Source: Pseudarthrobacter siccitolerans (lineage in GTDB: Bacteria > Actinomycetota > Actinomycetes > Actinomycetales > Micrococcaceae). Taken from it: 64,000 nucleotides of DNA. Location: NCBI RefSeq assembly GCF_001046895.1, contig NZ_CAQI01000044.1:124001-188000 (forward strand). The letters run 5' to 3'. The notes under the pieces are model-generated. The model was not told where the DNA came from and ran no database searches. It was given only the letters and a program-made list of their open reading frames with translations. This document shows, one piece after another, positions 34,274 to 45,315 of the stretch (its first letter is position 1; every line of letters begins with the position of its first letter). The translations under genes and the position numbers were made by a program.

Positions 34274-34300
34274 CAACCGATTTCTGAGGAGATAAACACC

Positions 34301-35416
34301 ATGACTACTCCCACACAGCAGCTCTCCGAGGCCGGAGTTTCCATCTGGCTCGATGACCTTTCCCGCGGACGCCTCGAAACCGGCACCCTGCGCAAGCTCA
34401 TCGAAGAGAAGAACGTGGTTGGCGTGACCACCAACCCGTCCATCTTCCACGCCGCCATCACCTCCGGCACGGACTACGACGCCACCATCGCCGCCCAGGC
34501 AGCAGCCGGGGCCAGCGTCGAGGACACCATCTTCGAGATCACCACCACCGACGTCGCCGACGCCTGCGACCTCTTCGCACCCGTGGCAGCAGCCACCAAG
34601 GGTGTCGACGGCCGCGTGTCCATCGAAGTCGACCCGCGCCTGGCCTGGGACACTGCCGGCACCATCGCCGAAGCCAAGCACCTGTACAAGAAGGTCAACA
34701 AGGACAACGTCCACATCAAGATCCCCGCCACGCTTGAGGGTCTTGAGGCAATCACCGCAACCCTGGCCGAGGGCATCAGCGTCAACGTGACACTGATCTT
34801 CTCCCTGGAGCGCTACCGCGCCGTCATCAACGCCTTCCAGGCCGGCTTGGAACAGGCCAAGGAAAACGGCCACGACCTCTCCAAGATCCACTCCGTGGCT
34901 TCCTTCTTTGTCTCCCGCGTGGACACCGAGATCGACAAGCGCCTGGACGCCATCGGCACCGACGAAGCCAAGGCCCTCAAGGGCAAGGCCGGCGTCGCCA
35001 ACGCCCGCCTCGCCTACCAGGTCTACGAAGAGCTCTTCGCCACCGAGCGCTGGGCCCTGCTGGCCGAGGCCGGCGCACTCCCCCAGCGCCCGCTGTGGGC
35101 CTCCACCGGCGTCAAGGACCCGGCCTACCCGGACACCCTCTACGTCACCGAACTCGTTGCATCCGGCGTGGTGAACACCATGCCGGAGAAGACCCTGGAC
35201 GCCACGTTCGACCACGGCGTGGTCACCGGCGACACCATCACCGGCAACTACGCGGAAGCCAACGCCACCCTCGACGCTCTCGAGAAGCTCGGCATCTCCT
35301 ACAACGACGTCGTCGCCATCCTCGAATCCGAAGGCCTGGACAAGTTCGTGGCCAGCTGGAAGGAGCTGCTCGGCGACGTCGAGGGCGCCCTGGCCTCTGC
35401 ACGGAAGGCTTCCTAA
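34301..35416 (+). CDS. tal: transaldolase
   Basis: 371 aa. It transfers the dihydroxyacetone unit between sugar phosphates. The Schiff-base lysine is in [11 protein letters not shown], and the [15 protein letters not shown] strand and [12 protein letters not shown] are family-typical. Length matches the long actinobacterial transaldolase type. GAGGAGA lies about ten bases before the ATG. Six bases separate its stop from pgi. It works with transketolase just upstream to reconnect pentose phosphates to glycolysis. Confidence 0.95.
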   Translation: MTTPTQQLSEAGVSIWLDDLSRGRLETGTLRKLIEEKNVVGVTTNPSIFHAAITSGTDYDATIAAQAAAGASVEDTIFEITTTDVADACDLFAPVAAATKGVDGRVSIEVDPRLAWDTAGTIAEAKHLYKKVNKDNVHIKIPATLEGLEAITATLAEGISVNVTLIFSLERYRAVINAFQAGLEQAKENGHDLSKIHSVASFFVSRVDTEIDKRLDAIGTDEAKALKGKAGVANARLAYQVYEELFATERWALLAEAGALPQRPLWASTGVKDPAYPDTLYVTELVASGVVNTMPEKTLDATFDHGVVTGDTITGNYAEANATLDALEKLGISYNDVVAILESEGLDKFVASWKELLGDVEGALASARKAS

Positions 35417-35422
35417 CCAACA

Positions 35423-37057
35423 ATGAGCACACTCAGCTACGAAGCCACCGGTGCCGCACAGCAGGCACTTGAACAGCACATTCCCGCCCTGGTGGAGGAC
35501 CGGATCGCCACCCGGATCTTCGCGAAGGACCACACGCTGTGGGGTCCCGACGCCGAATCCGAGTCCGCGATCCGCCTCGGCTGGGTTGAGGCGGCCACCG
35601 TCTCGCAGCCGCTGGTAAAGGAGATCCTGGAACTCCGTGACGCCCTCCGGGCCGAAGGTGTGACCCGCATCGTGCTGTGCGGCATGGGCGGATCCTCGCT
35701 GGCTCCGGAGGTCATCGCCGGTACCGCCGGCGTCGAGCTGACTGTGCTGGACAGCACGGACCCGGACCAGGTCCGTGCTGCCCTGGCGGACCGGCTGGAA
35801 GAGACCGCCATCGTGGTCTCCTCCAAGTCCGGTTCCACCGTTGAGACCGATTCCCAGCGGAGGGTCTTCGAGAAGGCGTTCAACGACGCCGGCATCGATG
35901 CCGCGAGCCGGATCATCATCGTCACCGATCCGGGCTCCCCGCTGGACAAGGCGTCCTGCGAGGCCGGCTACCGGGCCGTCTTCAACGCCGACCCCAACGT
36001 CGGCGGCCGCTTCTCCGCCCTGACCGCGTTCGGCCTGGTGCCTTCAGGCCTGGCCGGCGTGGACATCCAGGCCTTCCTGGACGAGGCCGAGGAAGCAGCC
36101 GAGGTCCTCAACGAGGATGCCCCCGAGAATATCGGCCTGGCGCTGGGAACCGCGCTGGGCGGGACCAGCCCGCTGCGCAACAAGATCGTTATCGCCGAGG
36201 ACGGTTCGGGCATTGTGGGCTTCGCCGACTGGGCTGAGCAGCTGATCGCCGAGTCCACGGGCAAGCTGGGCACCGGCGTCCTGCCGGTGGTGGCAGGTCC
36301 TTCTTCACCTGAAGTGACCTCTGGCGCACCGGATGTCCTTGTGGTGCGGCTGGTGGCCGCTGACGCCGACGTCGAACTCGGTGAGAACGAGGTTGCCATC
36401 GCCGGGGGCCTGGCCGCGCAGATGATGGTCTGGGAGTTTGCCACGGCCGTGGCCGGCCGCCTGCTGGGCATCAACCCGTTCGACCAGCCGGACGTGGAGG
36501 CCGCAAAAGTGGCCGCCCGCGGCCTGCTGGACGCGCAGCCCGAGCCCACCCCCGCAGCTTTCGTTGACGGTGCCATCGAGGTCCGCGGCGGCGACTGGCT
36601 GGGCGGTGCTTCCACTGCGGAGGGCGCCGTCAAGGCGCTGCTGGACACGCTCGAGGCAGACAGCTACCTCAGTGTCCAGGCCTACTTTGACCGGCTGGCC
36701 TTCGCGCAGCTGGAAGGCGTCCGCGACGAGCTCGCGGCCGTCACCGGCCGTCCGGTGACGTTCGGCTGGGGCCCCCGGTTCCTGCACTCCACCGGCCAGT
36801 TCCACAAGGGCGGCCCTGCAATTGGTGTGTTCCTCCAGGTAACCGCTGCTGCTGCGGAAGACCTTGCCATTCCGGAGCGTCCCTTCACCTTCGGGAAACT
36901 GATTGCCGCGCAGGCCGCCGGCGATGCCCAGGTCCTCAGCGAGCACGGACGTCCAGTGCTTCGCCTGCACCTGACCAACCGTGCCGCCGGTGTGGCACAG
37001 TTGCAGGACATCATTGCTGCGCTGTCCGCCAGGTCAGCCTCCGTCACCGAAAGCTAA
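35423..37057 (+). CDS. pgi: glucose-6-phosphate isomerase
   Basis: 544 aa. SIS fold with VLCGMGGSSLAPEV for the phosphate loop and VVSSKSGSTVETDSQ for the sugar-phosphate site; GGTSPLRNKIVIAED and GRLLGINPFDQPDVEAAK are the later family blocks. The sequence is closer to the actinobacterial pgi type found inside pentose phosphate operons than to the 560-residue enterobacterial enzyme. It links glycolysis and the G6PDH encoded 13 bases downstream. Confidence 0.93.
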   Translation: MSTLSYEATGAAQQALEQHIPALVEDRIATRIFAKDHTLWGPDAESESAIRLGWVEAATVSQPLVKEILELRDALRAEGVTRIVLCGMGGSSLAPEVIAGTAGVELTVLDSTDPDQVRAALADRLEETAIVVSSKSGSTVETDSQRRVFEKAFNDAGIDAASRIIIVTDPGSPLDKASCEAGYRAVFNADPNVGGRFSALTAFGLVPSGLAGVDIQAFLDEAEEAAEVLNEDAPENIGLALGTALGGTSPLRNKIVIAEDGSGIVGFADWAEQLIAESTGKLGTGVLPVVAGPSSPEVTSGAPDVLVVRLVAADADVELGENEVAIAGGLAAQMMVWEFATAVAGRLLGINPFDQPDVEAAKVAARGLLDAQPEPTPAAFVDGAIEVRGGDWLGGASTAEGAVKALLDTLEADSYLSVQAYFDRLAFAQLEGVRDELAAVTGRPVTFGWGPRFLHSTGQFHKGGPAIGVFLQVTAAAAEDLAIPERPFTFGKLIAAQAAGDAQVLSEHGRPVLRLHLTNRAAGVAQLQDIIAALSARSASVTES

Positions 37058-37070
37058 GGCACAAAGCAAC

Positions 37071-38642
37071 ATGCCAGAAACTGAATACGGCAGGTCGCCC
37101 GGGACGCGTCCCGGCAAAACGCTGCGTAATCCGCTCCGGGATCCCCGTGACCGCCGTTTGAACCGGATTGCCGGTCCGTCCTCGCTGGTGCTCTTCGGAG
37201 TTACCGGGGACCTTGCCCGCAAGAAGCTCATGCCGGCCGTGTACGACCTGGCCAACCGCGGGCTGCTGCCGCCGAGCTTTGCGCTGGTGGGCTTTGGACG
37301 CCGGGAGTGGACTGACGAGGACTTCGCCGCCCAGGTGAAGGCCTCCGTGCAGGCCTATGCGCGCACACCGTTTGATGAGGCGGTGTGGAACCAGCTTTCC
37401 GAGGGCATCCGCTTTGTCCAGGGCGAGTTCGACGACGACGGCGCCTTTGAGCGTCTCGGCGAGACCATCAAGGAACTCGATGATGTCCGCGGTACCCGCG
37501 GCAACCACGCGTTCTATTTGTCGATCCCGCCGAAGGCATTCGAGCAGGTCTGCCGGCAGCTGTCCAAGCACGGCCTGGCGCAGGCCGAGGGGGACAAGTG
37601 GCGGCGCGTGGTGATCGAGAAGCCGTTCGGGCACGACCTTGAGTCGGCCCGGAAGCTGAACGACATCGTGGAGTCGGTATTCCCGCAGGATGCGGTGTTC
37701 CGGATCGACCACTACCTGGGCAAGGAAACGGTCCAGAACATCCTGGCGCTGCGGTTCGCGAACCAGCTGTTCGAGCCGTTGTGGAACGCGAACTACGTGG
37801 ACCACGTCCAGATCACCATGGCCGAGGACATCGGCACCGGCGGCCGGGCAGGGTATTACGACGGCGTGGGCGCGGCCCGCGACGTGATCCAGAACCACCT
37901 GCTGCAGTTGCTGGCGCTGACGGCGATGGAGGAGCCCATTTCCTTCAACGCCGATGACCTGCGGGCGGAGAAGGAAAAGGTCCTCGCCGCCGTCAAGCTC
38001 CCAGAGGACCTGTCCACCCACTCCGCGCGGGGGCAGTTCACCGGCGGCTGGCAGGGCGGCGAGCAGGTCCAGGGCTACCTGGAGGAAGAAGGCATCCCGG
38101 CCAATTCCACCACCGAAACGTTCGCGGCGATCCGGGTGGACATCCACACCCGCCGCTGGTCCGGTGTGCCGTTCTACCTGCGCGCCGGAAAGCGGCTGGG
38201 CCGGCGCGTGACAGAGATCGCGGTGGTGTTCAAGCGCGCCCCGAACCTGTTGTTCCGTGACCACGGGGAGGATGACTTCGGCCAGAACGCCGTGGTGATC
38301 CGGGTCCAGCCTGACGAGGGCGTGACCATCAGGTTCGGCTCCAAGGTTCCGGGCACGCAGATGGAAGTCCGCGACGTGACTATGGACTTCGGCTACGGGC
38401 ACTCCTTCACCGAATCCAGCCCGGAAGCGTATGAGCGGTTGATCCTGGACGTGCTCCTGGGCGAGCCGCCGTTGTTCCCGCGGCATGAGGAAGTGGAGCT
38501 GTCCTGGAAGATCCTTGACCCGTTCGAGGATTACTGGGCCACCCTGGACGAACAGCCCGAACCCTACGCCCCCGGCTCCTGGGGCCCGGCCAGCGCCGAT
38601 GAGCTGCTGGCCCGCGACGGACGAACCTGGAGAAGGCCATGA
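37071..38642 (+). CDS. zwf: glucose-6-phosphate 1-dehydrogenase
   Basis: 523 aa. It oxidises glucose-6-phosphate to 6-phosphogluconolactone with NADP+. The coenzyme loop is GVTGDLARKKLMPA (about 42-55) and the substrate signature RIDHYLGKETVQN contains the catalytic histidine. ATG at 37071 begins MPETEYGRSPG, a usual start; the frame is open 30 codons into pgi but that part is shadow. Its last four bases overlap the opcA start (ATGA at 38639-38642). OpcA is its assembly/activity partner in actinobacteria. Confidence 0.95.
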   Translation: MPETEYGRSPGTRPGKTLRNPLRDPRDRRLNRIAGPSSLVLFGVTGDLARKKLMPAVYDLANRGLLPPSFALVGFGRREWTDEDFAAQVKASVQAYARTPFDEAVWNQLSEGIRFVQGEFDDDGAFERLGETIKELDDVRGTRGNHAFYLSIPPKAFEQVCRQLSKHGLAQAEGDKWRRVVIEKPFGHDLESARKLNDIVESVFPQDAVFRIDHYLGKETVQNILALRFANQLFEPLWNANYVDHVQITMAEDIGTGGRAGYYDGVGAARDVIQNHLLQLLALTAMEEPISFNADDLRAEKEKVLAAVKLPEDLSTHSARGQFTGGWQGGEQVQGYLEEEGIPANSTTETFAAIRVDIHTRRWSGVPFYLRAGKRLGRRVTEIAVVFKRAPNLLFRDHGEDDFGQNAVVIRVQPDEGVTIRFGSKVPGTQMEVRDVTMDFGYGHSFTESSPEAYERLILDVLLGEPPLFPRHEEVELSWKILDPFEDYWATLDEQPEPYAPGSWGPASADELLARDGRTWRRP

Positions 38643-39580
38643 TTGTAGACCTGCCGGACACCACCACCTCGAACGTTTCCAAGAAGCTCATGGCCCTGCG
38701 CGAGCAGGGCGGCGTGATTGCCCTGGGCCGGGTACTCACCCTCGTGGTGGTCACCAAGTCCGGGCTTGAGGAAGAAGCGATCGAGGCCGCCAACGATGCC
38801 AGCCGGGAACACCCCTGCCGGATCATCGTCCTGGCCGACGCCGGAGCCGACGCCGATGACCGGCTGGACGCCCAGATCCGGGTGGGCGGTGACGCCGGCG
38901 CGTCCGAGGTGATCGTGCTGCGCGGCTACGGCCAGCTCGCCCGCGAGTCCGAGTCCCTGGTCGCAGCGCTGCTGCTCCCGGATGCGCCGATCGTGGCCTG
39001 GTGGCCGCACGGCGCCCCGGAAAACGCCTGCGAAACCTCCATTGGCCGGATCGCACACCGCCGGATCACCGACTCCGCCAACGAACCCGACCCTCAGGCG
39101 GCACTGGCCCGGATCCACAAAACCTACCGGGCCGGCGATACAGACCTGGCCTGGACCCGCCTGACCAACTGGCGGATCCAGCTCGCGGCGGCCCTGGACG
39201 AAGTGGACTCCTCGCCGGTGACTGCCGTGGCCGTCGAGGGTGCGTCGGACTCCCCGTCCACCATCCTCCTCGCGGCCTGGCTCACCCTCGCCCTGGAAGC
39301 ACCGGTGACCATCGTGGCGGATCCTGCCGGGACCGGTATACGGCGCGTCCGGCTCACCCGCCACGGCGGCGACGTCCAGCTCTTCCGCCCGGGACTGTCC
39401 GTGGCCGAACTGACCCAGCCGGGCCAGCCCGCCCAGCGCATCTCTCTGCCGCGCCGCAGCCTTCGGGACTGCCTGGCCGAGGAGCTGCGGCGCCTGGACC
39501 CGGATGAAGTCTTCGGCGAAGTGATTACTATGGGACTGCCACGTACCAATCTAAGGAGCGTCCGACCCAGTGAGCGTTGA
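38639..39580 (+). CDS. opcA: glucose-6-phosphate dehydrogenase assembly protein OpcA
   Basis: 313 aa. The N-terminal MIVDLPDTTTSNVSKKL and central PDAPIVAWWPHGAPENAC are the standard OpcA blocks. It has no enzymatic motif; in cyanobacteria and corynebacteria it promotes G6PDH oligomerisation and activity. The zwf-opcA overlap and downstream pgl make the expected zwf-opcA-pgl module. Its end overlaps the pgl GTG by 11 bases. Confidence 0.94.
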   Translation: MIVDLPDTTTSNVSKKLMALREQGGVIALGRVLTLVVVTKSGLEEEAIEAANDASREHPCRIIVLADAGADADDRLDAQIRVGGDAGASEVIVLRGYGQLARESESLVAALLLPDAPIVAWWPHGAPENACETSIGRIAHRRITDSANEPDPQAALARIHKTYRAGDTDLAWTRLTNWRIQLAAALDEVDSSPVTAVAVEGASDSPSTILLAAWLTLALEAPVTIVADPAGTGIRRVRLTRHGGDVQLFRPGLSVAELTQPGQPAQRISLPRRSLRDCLAEELRRLDPDEVFGEVITMGLPRTNLRSVRPSER

Positions 39581-40388
39581 GCCAAGAGTAAGCATCCATC
39601 CTGATTCGTCGGTGCTGATGGCAGCCATTGCGGCCCGCCTGATTACCAAGCTTGTTGATGTGCAGGACAAATATGGTGAAGCTACCGTGGTGCTGACCGG
39701 CGGCACGGTGGGCATCGGGACGCTTAAGGCTGTTGCTGACTCTCCGGCTGCTCCCGCGGTTAACTGGTCGAAGGTCAATTTCTGGTGGGGTGATGAGCGG
39801 TTCGTCGCCTCCGGAGACAATGACCGGAACACCAAGCAGGCGTACGACGCGTTGCTCTCGCACATCCCGGTGGACCCTGACCGTGTCCATGAGCCCGGCT
39901 CGTCGGACCAGTTTGGCAGCCCGGAGGAGGCAGCGGAGGACTATGCTCGCCGGTTGCGGGAGGCCGCAGCCGAGGAACATGCAGCCGACATGTCTGATGA
40001 CCGGCCGGAGGAGCCTTCCGCGCTCCCCCGCCTGGACGTTGTCCTGCTGGGTGTTGGACCCGACGCGCACATCGCGTCGCTCTTTCCGGAGCAGGCCGGC
40101 ATCCGGGAGAAAACGCGTACCGTGGTGGGCGTCCGGAATTCGCCCAAGCCTCCTCCCCTGCGGGTCTCCTTGACGCTGCCGGCCATCAATACGGCGGCGG
40201 AAGTGTGGATGGTAGTGGCCGGGGAAGACAAGGCCGGCGCTGTGGGCCTGGCCCTGGCCGGCGCCAACCCGGTCCAGGTTCCTGCTGCGGGTCCCCGCGG
40301 TACCTCACGGACCCTGTGGCTTATTGATGAAAATGCCGCGTCACGCGTCCCGCAGCAACTCGTCCGGAAGGACGCTGCGGGCGCGTAG
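39570..40388 (+). CDS. pgl: 6-phosphogluconolactonase
   Basis: 272 aa NagB-like fold enzyme that hydrolyses the lactone made by G6PDH. Family marks are VLTGGTVGIGTLKAV, NFWWGDERFVASGDNDRN and VVLLGVGPDAHIASLFPE. It carries an acidic insertion at about 140-150 (AADMSDDRPEE). GTG start inside opcA, with AAGGAG about 12 bases upstream. Its last 48 bases overlap the end of rbpA on the other strand, a real convergent overlap since both proteins are family-typical to their ends. Confidence 0.93.
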   Translation: MSVEPRVSIHPDSSVLMAAIAARLITKLVDVQDKYGEATVVLTGGTVGIGTLKAVADSPAAPAVNWSKVNFWWGDERFVASGDNDRNTKQAYDALLSHIPVDPDRVHEPGSSDQFGSPEEAAEDYARRLREAAAEEHAADMSDDRPEEPSALPRLDVVLLGVGPDAHIASLFPEQAGIREKTRTVVGVRNSPKPPPLRVSLTLPAINTAAEVWMVVAGEDKAGAVGLALAGANPVQVPAAGPRGTSRTLWLIDENAASRVPQQLVRKDAAGA

Positions 40389-40733
40389 CTTTTCCACCGC
40401 TCCAGCCAGGAGGTCTTCGGCGTCCTGGCTGGAGCGCCGCTCTTTAACGTATTCCAGGTGGCTCTTGTAGCCGTCCTCGAGGCTGTCCGCATCAGCGGGC
40501 GCCGCGCCGTCCCTTGCCGCTGCCACACCGCACCGCCGGCAGTCCCACACCGCCGGGATCTGGTCCTCGGGGAGTTTGAGGAACACCAGCTGGGTTTCGT
40601 GTCCTTTGGCGCACCAGTAGGAGATCCGGATCCGCGGAAGGCTGTTCCCGTGCTCCCCCGACTCGAGGCTAGTTCCTGTTCCTGCCGTTGCACCCGCACG
40701 GGTGCCACGGAAACCTGATGTTGGATGGATCAT
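40341..40733 (-). CDS. rbpA: RNA polymerase-binding protein RbpA
   Basis: 130 aa transcription factor found only in actinobacteria. It stabilises open complexes with the housekeeping sigma factor. The zinc-binding core domain has CAKGHETQLVFLKLPEDQIPAVWDCRRC with C, H, C, C ligands; the basic linker and the sigma-interacting C-terminal helix (SHLEYVKERRSSQDAEDLLA) follow. The N-terminal tail (1-30) is Gly/Thr-rich. Monocistronic, with a terminator behind secG separating the two. Confidence 0.95.
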   Translation of the reverse strand: MIHPTSGFRGTRAGATAGTGTSLESGEHGNSLPRIRISYWCAKGHETQLVFLKLPEDQIPAVWDCRRCGVAAARDGAAPADADSLEDGYKSHLEYVKERRSSQDAEDLLAGAVEKLRARSVLPDELLRDA

Positions 40734-40758
40734 CGCCGGCTCCTGCCGTGTTAAACAG

Positions 40759-40792
40759 AACTGTGGCTGCCGGGGAACCGACAGCCACAGTT
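40759..40792. terminator. 11-bp hairpin between secG and rbpA
   Basis: AACTGTGGCTG (40759-40769) pairs perfectly with 40782-40792. On the minus strand it is followed by CTGTTTAAC, a moderate T-rich tail, so it should end the gap-pgk-tpiA-secG transcript. Confidence 0.7.
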
Positions 40793-40846
40793 TAGTTCGC
40801 GGACCGGCGCGGCGGCAGTGCCCGCGCGGAACGTTTTATCCGGAGG

Positions 40847-41104
40847 TCAGGAGTCTCCGCTGCCGGTGAATCGCATAATAAGTCCCAGGGCGATGATAAC
40901 GATGCCCCAGGTGACGCCGAGGATGATGGTGAACCGGTTCAGGTTCCGCTCGGCAACCCCTGAGGAGCTCAGGCCCGAGCTCATGCCGCCACCGAACATG
41001 TCGGACAGTCCGCCGCCCCGTCCTTTGTGGAGGAGGATGAGCAACGTCAGCAGGAGGCTGGTGATGCCAAGGAGGATCTGCAGAATGACATGAAGAACGT
41101 CCAC
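40847..41104 (-). CDS. secG: preprotein translocase subunit SecG
   Basis: 85 aa with two membrane helices (about 3-24 and 58-78) joined by the conserved loop HKGRGGGLSDMFGGG. It aids the SecYEG channel. Placement directly after tpiA is the usual actinobacterial order, and the 49-base gap suggests co-transcription with the glycolytic genes. Confidence 0.95.
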   Translation of the reverse strand: MDVLHVILQILLGITSLLLTLLILLHKGRGGGLSDMFGGGMSSGLSSSGVAERNLNRFTIILGVTWGIVIIALGLIMRFTGSGDS

Positions 41105-41153
41105 GACGGCCTTTCAGAAAGTTGGAATGCGGGAGTGTGCGCGGCGGGACGGA

Positions 41154-41969
41154 CTAGTCCGTCACCAGGTGACTCTCGAACCTGACAATATTAGCAAACT
41201 CGGCCGGATCGAGGCTTGCGCCACCCACCAGCAGGCCGTCCACGTCGCGTTCCTTCAGGATGGCGGCGGCGTTGTTGGCCTTGACCGAACCACCGTAGAG
41301 GAGCCGGGTCTTGGCAGCCGTTGCGGCATCGAACAGGGACTCCAGCTCGGTGCGGATGGCGGCGCACATTTCCTGTGCGTCTGCCGGTCCGGCAACCTCG
41401 CCCGTTCCGATGGCCCACACGGGCTCGTAGGCCACCACAAGTTCGGCGGCCTGCTCCGGGGTCAACCCTGCGACGCCGGCGCGGAGCTGGGCAAGGGTGT
41501 GCTCGACGTGCGTGCCAGCCTGGCGGATCTCCAGGCCTTCGCCCACGCAGAGCACGGGAACGAGGTTGTGCTTGAAGGCAGCCTTGACCTTGGCATTGAG
41601 GACGTCGTCGGACTCGTTGTGGATGGTCCGCCGCTCGCTGTGGCCCACCAGGACGTACTTGCAGCCCAGCTTATTCAGGAACTGACCGGAAATGTCGCCC
41701 GTGTAGGCCCCGGAATCGAACTGGGAGAGGTCCTGGCCGCCGTAGGCAACATCGAGGTCGTCACCCTGGACCAGCGTCTGGACGCCGCGGAGGTCGGTGA
41801 ACGGCGGGAAGACGGCTACTTCAACCCGGCTGTAGTCGTGCTTGGCGTCCGAGAGGGTCCAGGCTAGTTTCTGCAGGAGGGTGATGCCCTGGACGTGGTC
41901 CATGTTCATTTTCCAGTTGCCCGCGATGAAGGGCTTGCGGTCAAAAGCGCCGTTCGTTGACGATGTCAC
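41154..41969 (-). CDS. tpiA: triosephosphate isomerase
   Basis: 271 aa TIM barrel interconverting dihydroxyacetone phosphate and glyceraldehyde-3-phosphate. AGNWKMN holds the catalytic lysine, VGHSERRT the histidine, and [10 protein letters not shown] the glutamate. It is separated from pgk by 116 bases that contain two hairpins, so its level may be set apart from gap and pgk. Confidence 0.96.
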   Translation of the reverse strand: MTSSTNGAFDRKPFIAGNWKMNMDHVQGITLLQKLAWTLSDAKHDYSRVEVAVFPPFTDLRGVQTLVQGDDLDVAYGGQDLSQFDSGAYTGDISGQFLNKLGCKYVLVGHSERRTIHNESDDVLNAKVKAAFKHNLVPVLCVGEGLEIRQAGTHVEHTLAQLRAGVAGLTPEQAAELVVAYEPVWAIGTGEVAGPADAQEMCAAIRTELESLFDAATAAKTRLLYGGSVKANNAAAILKERDVDGLLVGGASLDPAEFANIVRFESHLVTD

Positions 41970-42000
41970 GTGTTCTCCAAAAAAGTCTTTGATATGAGTT

Positions 42001-42036
42001 CGGCCGGCAGGCTGCCGCGGGGCAACCTGCCGGCCG
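42001..42036. terminator. hairpin in the pgk-tpiA gap (distal)
   Basis: CGGCCGGCAGG (42001-42011) pairs perfectly with 42026-42036. With no T run it is more likely an attenuating or mRNA-processing structure than a full stop, since the operon order continues into tpiA. Confidence 0.5.
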
Positions 42037-42041
42037 GAGGA

Positions 42042-42079
42042 CGTCCGGTACTGGTATCGGACGCAGTTACTACCGGACG
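42042..42079. terminator. hairpin in the pgk-tpiA gap (proximal)
   Basis: CGTCCGGTA (42042-42050) pairs perfectly with 42071-42079 around a 20-base loop. It starts six bases past the pgk stop on the minus strand. Confidence 0.45.
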
Positions 42080-42085
42080 GTGTTG

Positions 42086-43312
42086 CTACCGATCGAGGAC
42101 GCTGAGCCCCGGGAGTTCCTTGCCTTCGAGGTATTCCAGGCTGGCACCGCCGCCGGTGGAAATGTGGCCGAACTGGTTATCCGCGAACCCGAGGGTGCGG
42201 ACTGCGGCGGCGGAATCGCCGCCACCCACCACGGTGAAGGCTCCGGTCTCCGTCAGAGCCTGGGCGATGGCACGGGTACCGGCGGAGAACGCCTCGAACT
42301 CGAAGACGCCCATGGGGCCGTTCCAGAAGACGGTCTTGGCACCCTTGATCCGCTCGGCGAAAGCAGCCGCCGAGTCAGGTCCGATGTCCAGGCCGATGCC
42401 CTGGGCGCCGAAGCCGCTGCCTTCGATGGCGTCCGCGGCAACTGTCTCGTGGGCGGCGTCAGCGGCGAACTTCTCCGCCACCACCACGTCCGTGGGCACC
42501 ACGAATTCGGTACCGGCGTCCGCTGCGCGCTTCAGGTAGTCCTGAACCACGGGGATCTGGTCTTCTTCCAGCAGGCTGGAGGCAACCTTGTGGCCTGCCG
42601 CAGCCAGGAAGGTGAACAGCATGCCGCCGCCTACCAGGATGGTGTCTGCCTTGCCCAGCAGGTTCTCGATGACCGCGAGCTTGTCCGAGACCTTGGAGCC
42701 GCCCAGCACCACCACGTAGGGGCGCTGGGTGTCCGTGGTGAGCTTGCGCAGCACCTCCACCTCGGTGTGCACGAGGTCGCCCAGGTAGGACGGCAGCCTG
42801 GTGGCGACGTCGTAAACGCTGGCGTGCTTGCGGTGCACGGCACCGAAGGCATCATCCACGTAAGCCCCGTTATCGCCGGTCAGGGCCACCAGCTCGTCAG
42901 CGAAGGCGCCACGCTCGGCGTCGTCCTTACTGGTTTCGCGGGCGTCGAAGCGCACGTTCTCCAGGACCAGCACTTCACCGTCCTGGAGGGAGGCGGCAGC
43001 TTCCTTGGCGGAGCTGCCCACGGTGTCCCCGGCAAGCGAGACCTTGAAACCGGCCAGCTCGGCCAGGCGGGTCACTGCAGGGCGCAGGGAGTACTTTTCC
43101 TCCGGGGCGCCCTTGGGGCGGCCGAGGTGGGCTGTTACCAGCACGCGGGCACCGGCGTCCGTGAGCTTTCGCAGGACTGGCAGTGAGGCCTTGATCCGGC
43201 CGTCGTCAGTCACTGTAGAGCCGTCGAGCGGCACATTCAGGTCACTTCGAACCAGAATGTACCGCCCGCGGACACCTTCAGCGATCAGTTCGTTGAGGGT
43301 GTTAGATGTCAT
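42086..43312 (-). CDS. pgk: phosphoglycerate kinase
   Basis: 408 aa. [10 protein letters not shown] and the following [12 protein letters not shown] form the substrate domain, [11 protein letters not shown] the middle, and [15 protein letters not shown] the nucleotide domain. ATG at 43312 ([10 protein letters not shown]) is chosen; the frame's earlier start at 43405 lies inside gap's terminal region and lacks similarity. Ten bases separate it from gap, so the two are co-transcribed. Confidence 0.96.
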   Translation of the reverse strand: MTSNTLNELIAEGVRGRYILVRSDLNVPLDGSTVTDDGRIKASLPVLRKLTDAGARVLVTAHLGRPKGAPEEKYSLRPAVTRLAELAGFKVSLAGDTVGSSAKEAAASLQDGEVLVLENVRFDARETSKDDAERGAFADELVALTGDNGAYVDDAFGAVHRKHASVYDVATRLPSYLGDLVHTEVEVLRKLTTDTQRPYVVVLGGSKVSDKLAVIENLLGKADTILVGGGMLFTFLAAAGHKVASSLLEEDQIPVVQDYLKRAADAGTEFVVPTDVVVAEKFAADAAHETVAADAIEGSGFGAQGIGLDIGPDSAAAFAERIKGAKTVFWNGPMGVFEFEAFSAGTRAIAQALTETGAFTVVGGGDSAAAVRTLGFADNQFGHISTGGGASLEYLEGKELPGLSVLDR

Positions 43313-43322
43313 GTGTCTAACC

Positions 43323-44450
<1,128 letters not shown>

Positions 44451-44500
44451 TCATTGCTGAAGGCTAACCGCCTTCCGTGACCTATCTTACGTTTAACTGG

Positions 44501-44528
44501 GTCCGCCCCCGCAAGTGCGGGGGCGGAC
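44501..44528. terminator. 12-bp hairpin terminator of sodA
   Basis: GTCCGCCCCCGC (44501-44512) pairs perfectly with 44517-44528 around AAGT, in the 256-base space between sodA and gap. It lies 60 bases past the sodA stop. Confidence 0.75.
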
Positions 44529-44589
44529 GGTCCACATCGCGGTTGGTTTAAGTCCGAATGTGAAGTTTGTTACACCGGGGTGCAGCCCG

Positions 44590-45216
44590 CTACCGGAGGG
44601 TGATGAGTCCGGTGGCGTTGGTGCGGGCAGCTTCGAAGCGCTTGGCGACGTCGGCCCAGTTCACGATGTTCCAGAACGCCTTGACATAGTCGGCCTTGAC
44701 GTTGACGTAGTCCAGGTAGAAGGCGTGCTCCCACATGTCCAGCATCAGCAGCGGGGTGGTGCCCAGTGCGGTGTTGCCCTGCTGGTCGTACAGCTGCTCG
44801 ATGACCAGGTTGCCACCGATGGGCTCGTAGGCCAGGAAGCCCCAGCCGGAACCCTGCAGGCCGAGCGCGGCTGCGGAGAACTGGGCACGGAACGCGTCGA
44901 AGGAGCCGAAAGCGTCGTCGATGGCAGCAGCCAGCTCACCTTCGGGCTTGTCGCCGCCGTCCGGGGAGAGGTTGTTCCAGAACACGGAGTGGTTGATGTG
45001 TCCGCCGGTGTGGAACGCGAGGTCCTTGGACAGCCGGTTGATGTTGGCGAAGTCGCCCTTCTCGCGGGCTTCGGCCAGCTGGGCCAGGGCGTTGTTGGCG
45101 CCGGCCACGTAGGCGGCGTGGTGCTTGCTGTGGTGCAGCTCCATGATGCGCGCAGAAATGTGCGGCTCCAGGGCAGCGTAGTCGTAGCTGAGTTCAGGCA
45201 GTACGTACTCGGTCAC
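44590..45216 (-). CDS. sodA: superoxide dismutase, Fe/Mn family
   Basis: 208 aa. Metal ligands are the first histidine in [12 protein letters not shown] in [11 protein letters not shown], and D and H in [12 protein letters not shown]. The GTG at 45216 has GGAGG five bases upstream, better than the ATG four codons earlier. [12 protein letters not shown] and the glutamine in LYDQQGN are usual for the manganese branch, but the metal cannot be fixed from sequence. Monocistronic, flanked by hairpins at 44501 and 45272. Confidence 0.95.
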   Translation of the reverse strand: MTEYVLPELSYDYAALEPHISARIMELHHSKHHAAYVAGANNALAQLAEAREKGDFANINRLSKDLAFHTGGHINHSVFWNNLSPDGGDKPEGELAAAIDDAFGSFDAFRAQFSAAALGLQGSGWGFLAYEPIGGNLVIEQLYDQQGNTALGTTPLLMLDMWEHAFYLDYVNVKADYVKAFWNIVNWADVAKRFEAARTNATGLITLR

Positions 45217-45271
45217 AAAATCCTCCAATATCGTGGACCCTTGGTCCGGTTGGTAACTCTCGGATTGTGCA

Positions 45272-45292
45272 TCCGGGCGTCTGGCGCCCGGA
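45272..45292. terminator. hairpin between whiA and sodA
   Basis: TCCGGGCG (45272-45279) pairs with CGCCCGGA (45285-45292) around TCTGG; TCTTTTT follows on the plus strand. It lies just past the whiA stop, so on the minus strand it acts without a T run. Confidence 0.6.
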
Positions 45293-45315
45293 ATCTTTTT
45301 GATTCTATGGGCCGT

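Noticed and set aside
32381..35533. A 1050-codon open frame antisense to tkt and tal
   Set aside because: It mirrors two well-conserved enzymes and has no domain; the composition (runs of Gly, Val, Asp) is the usual antisense shadow of GC-rich genes.
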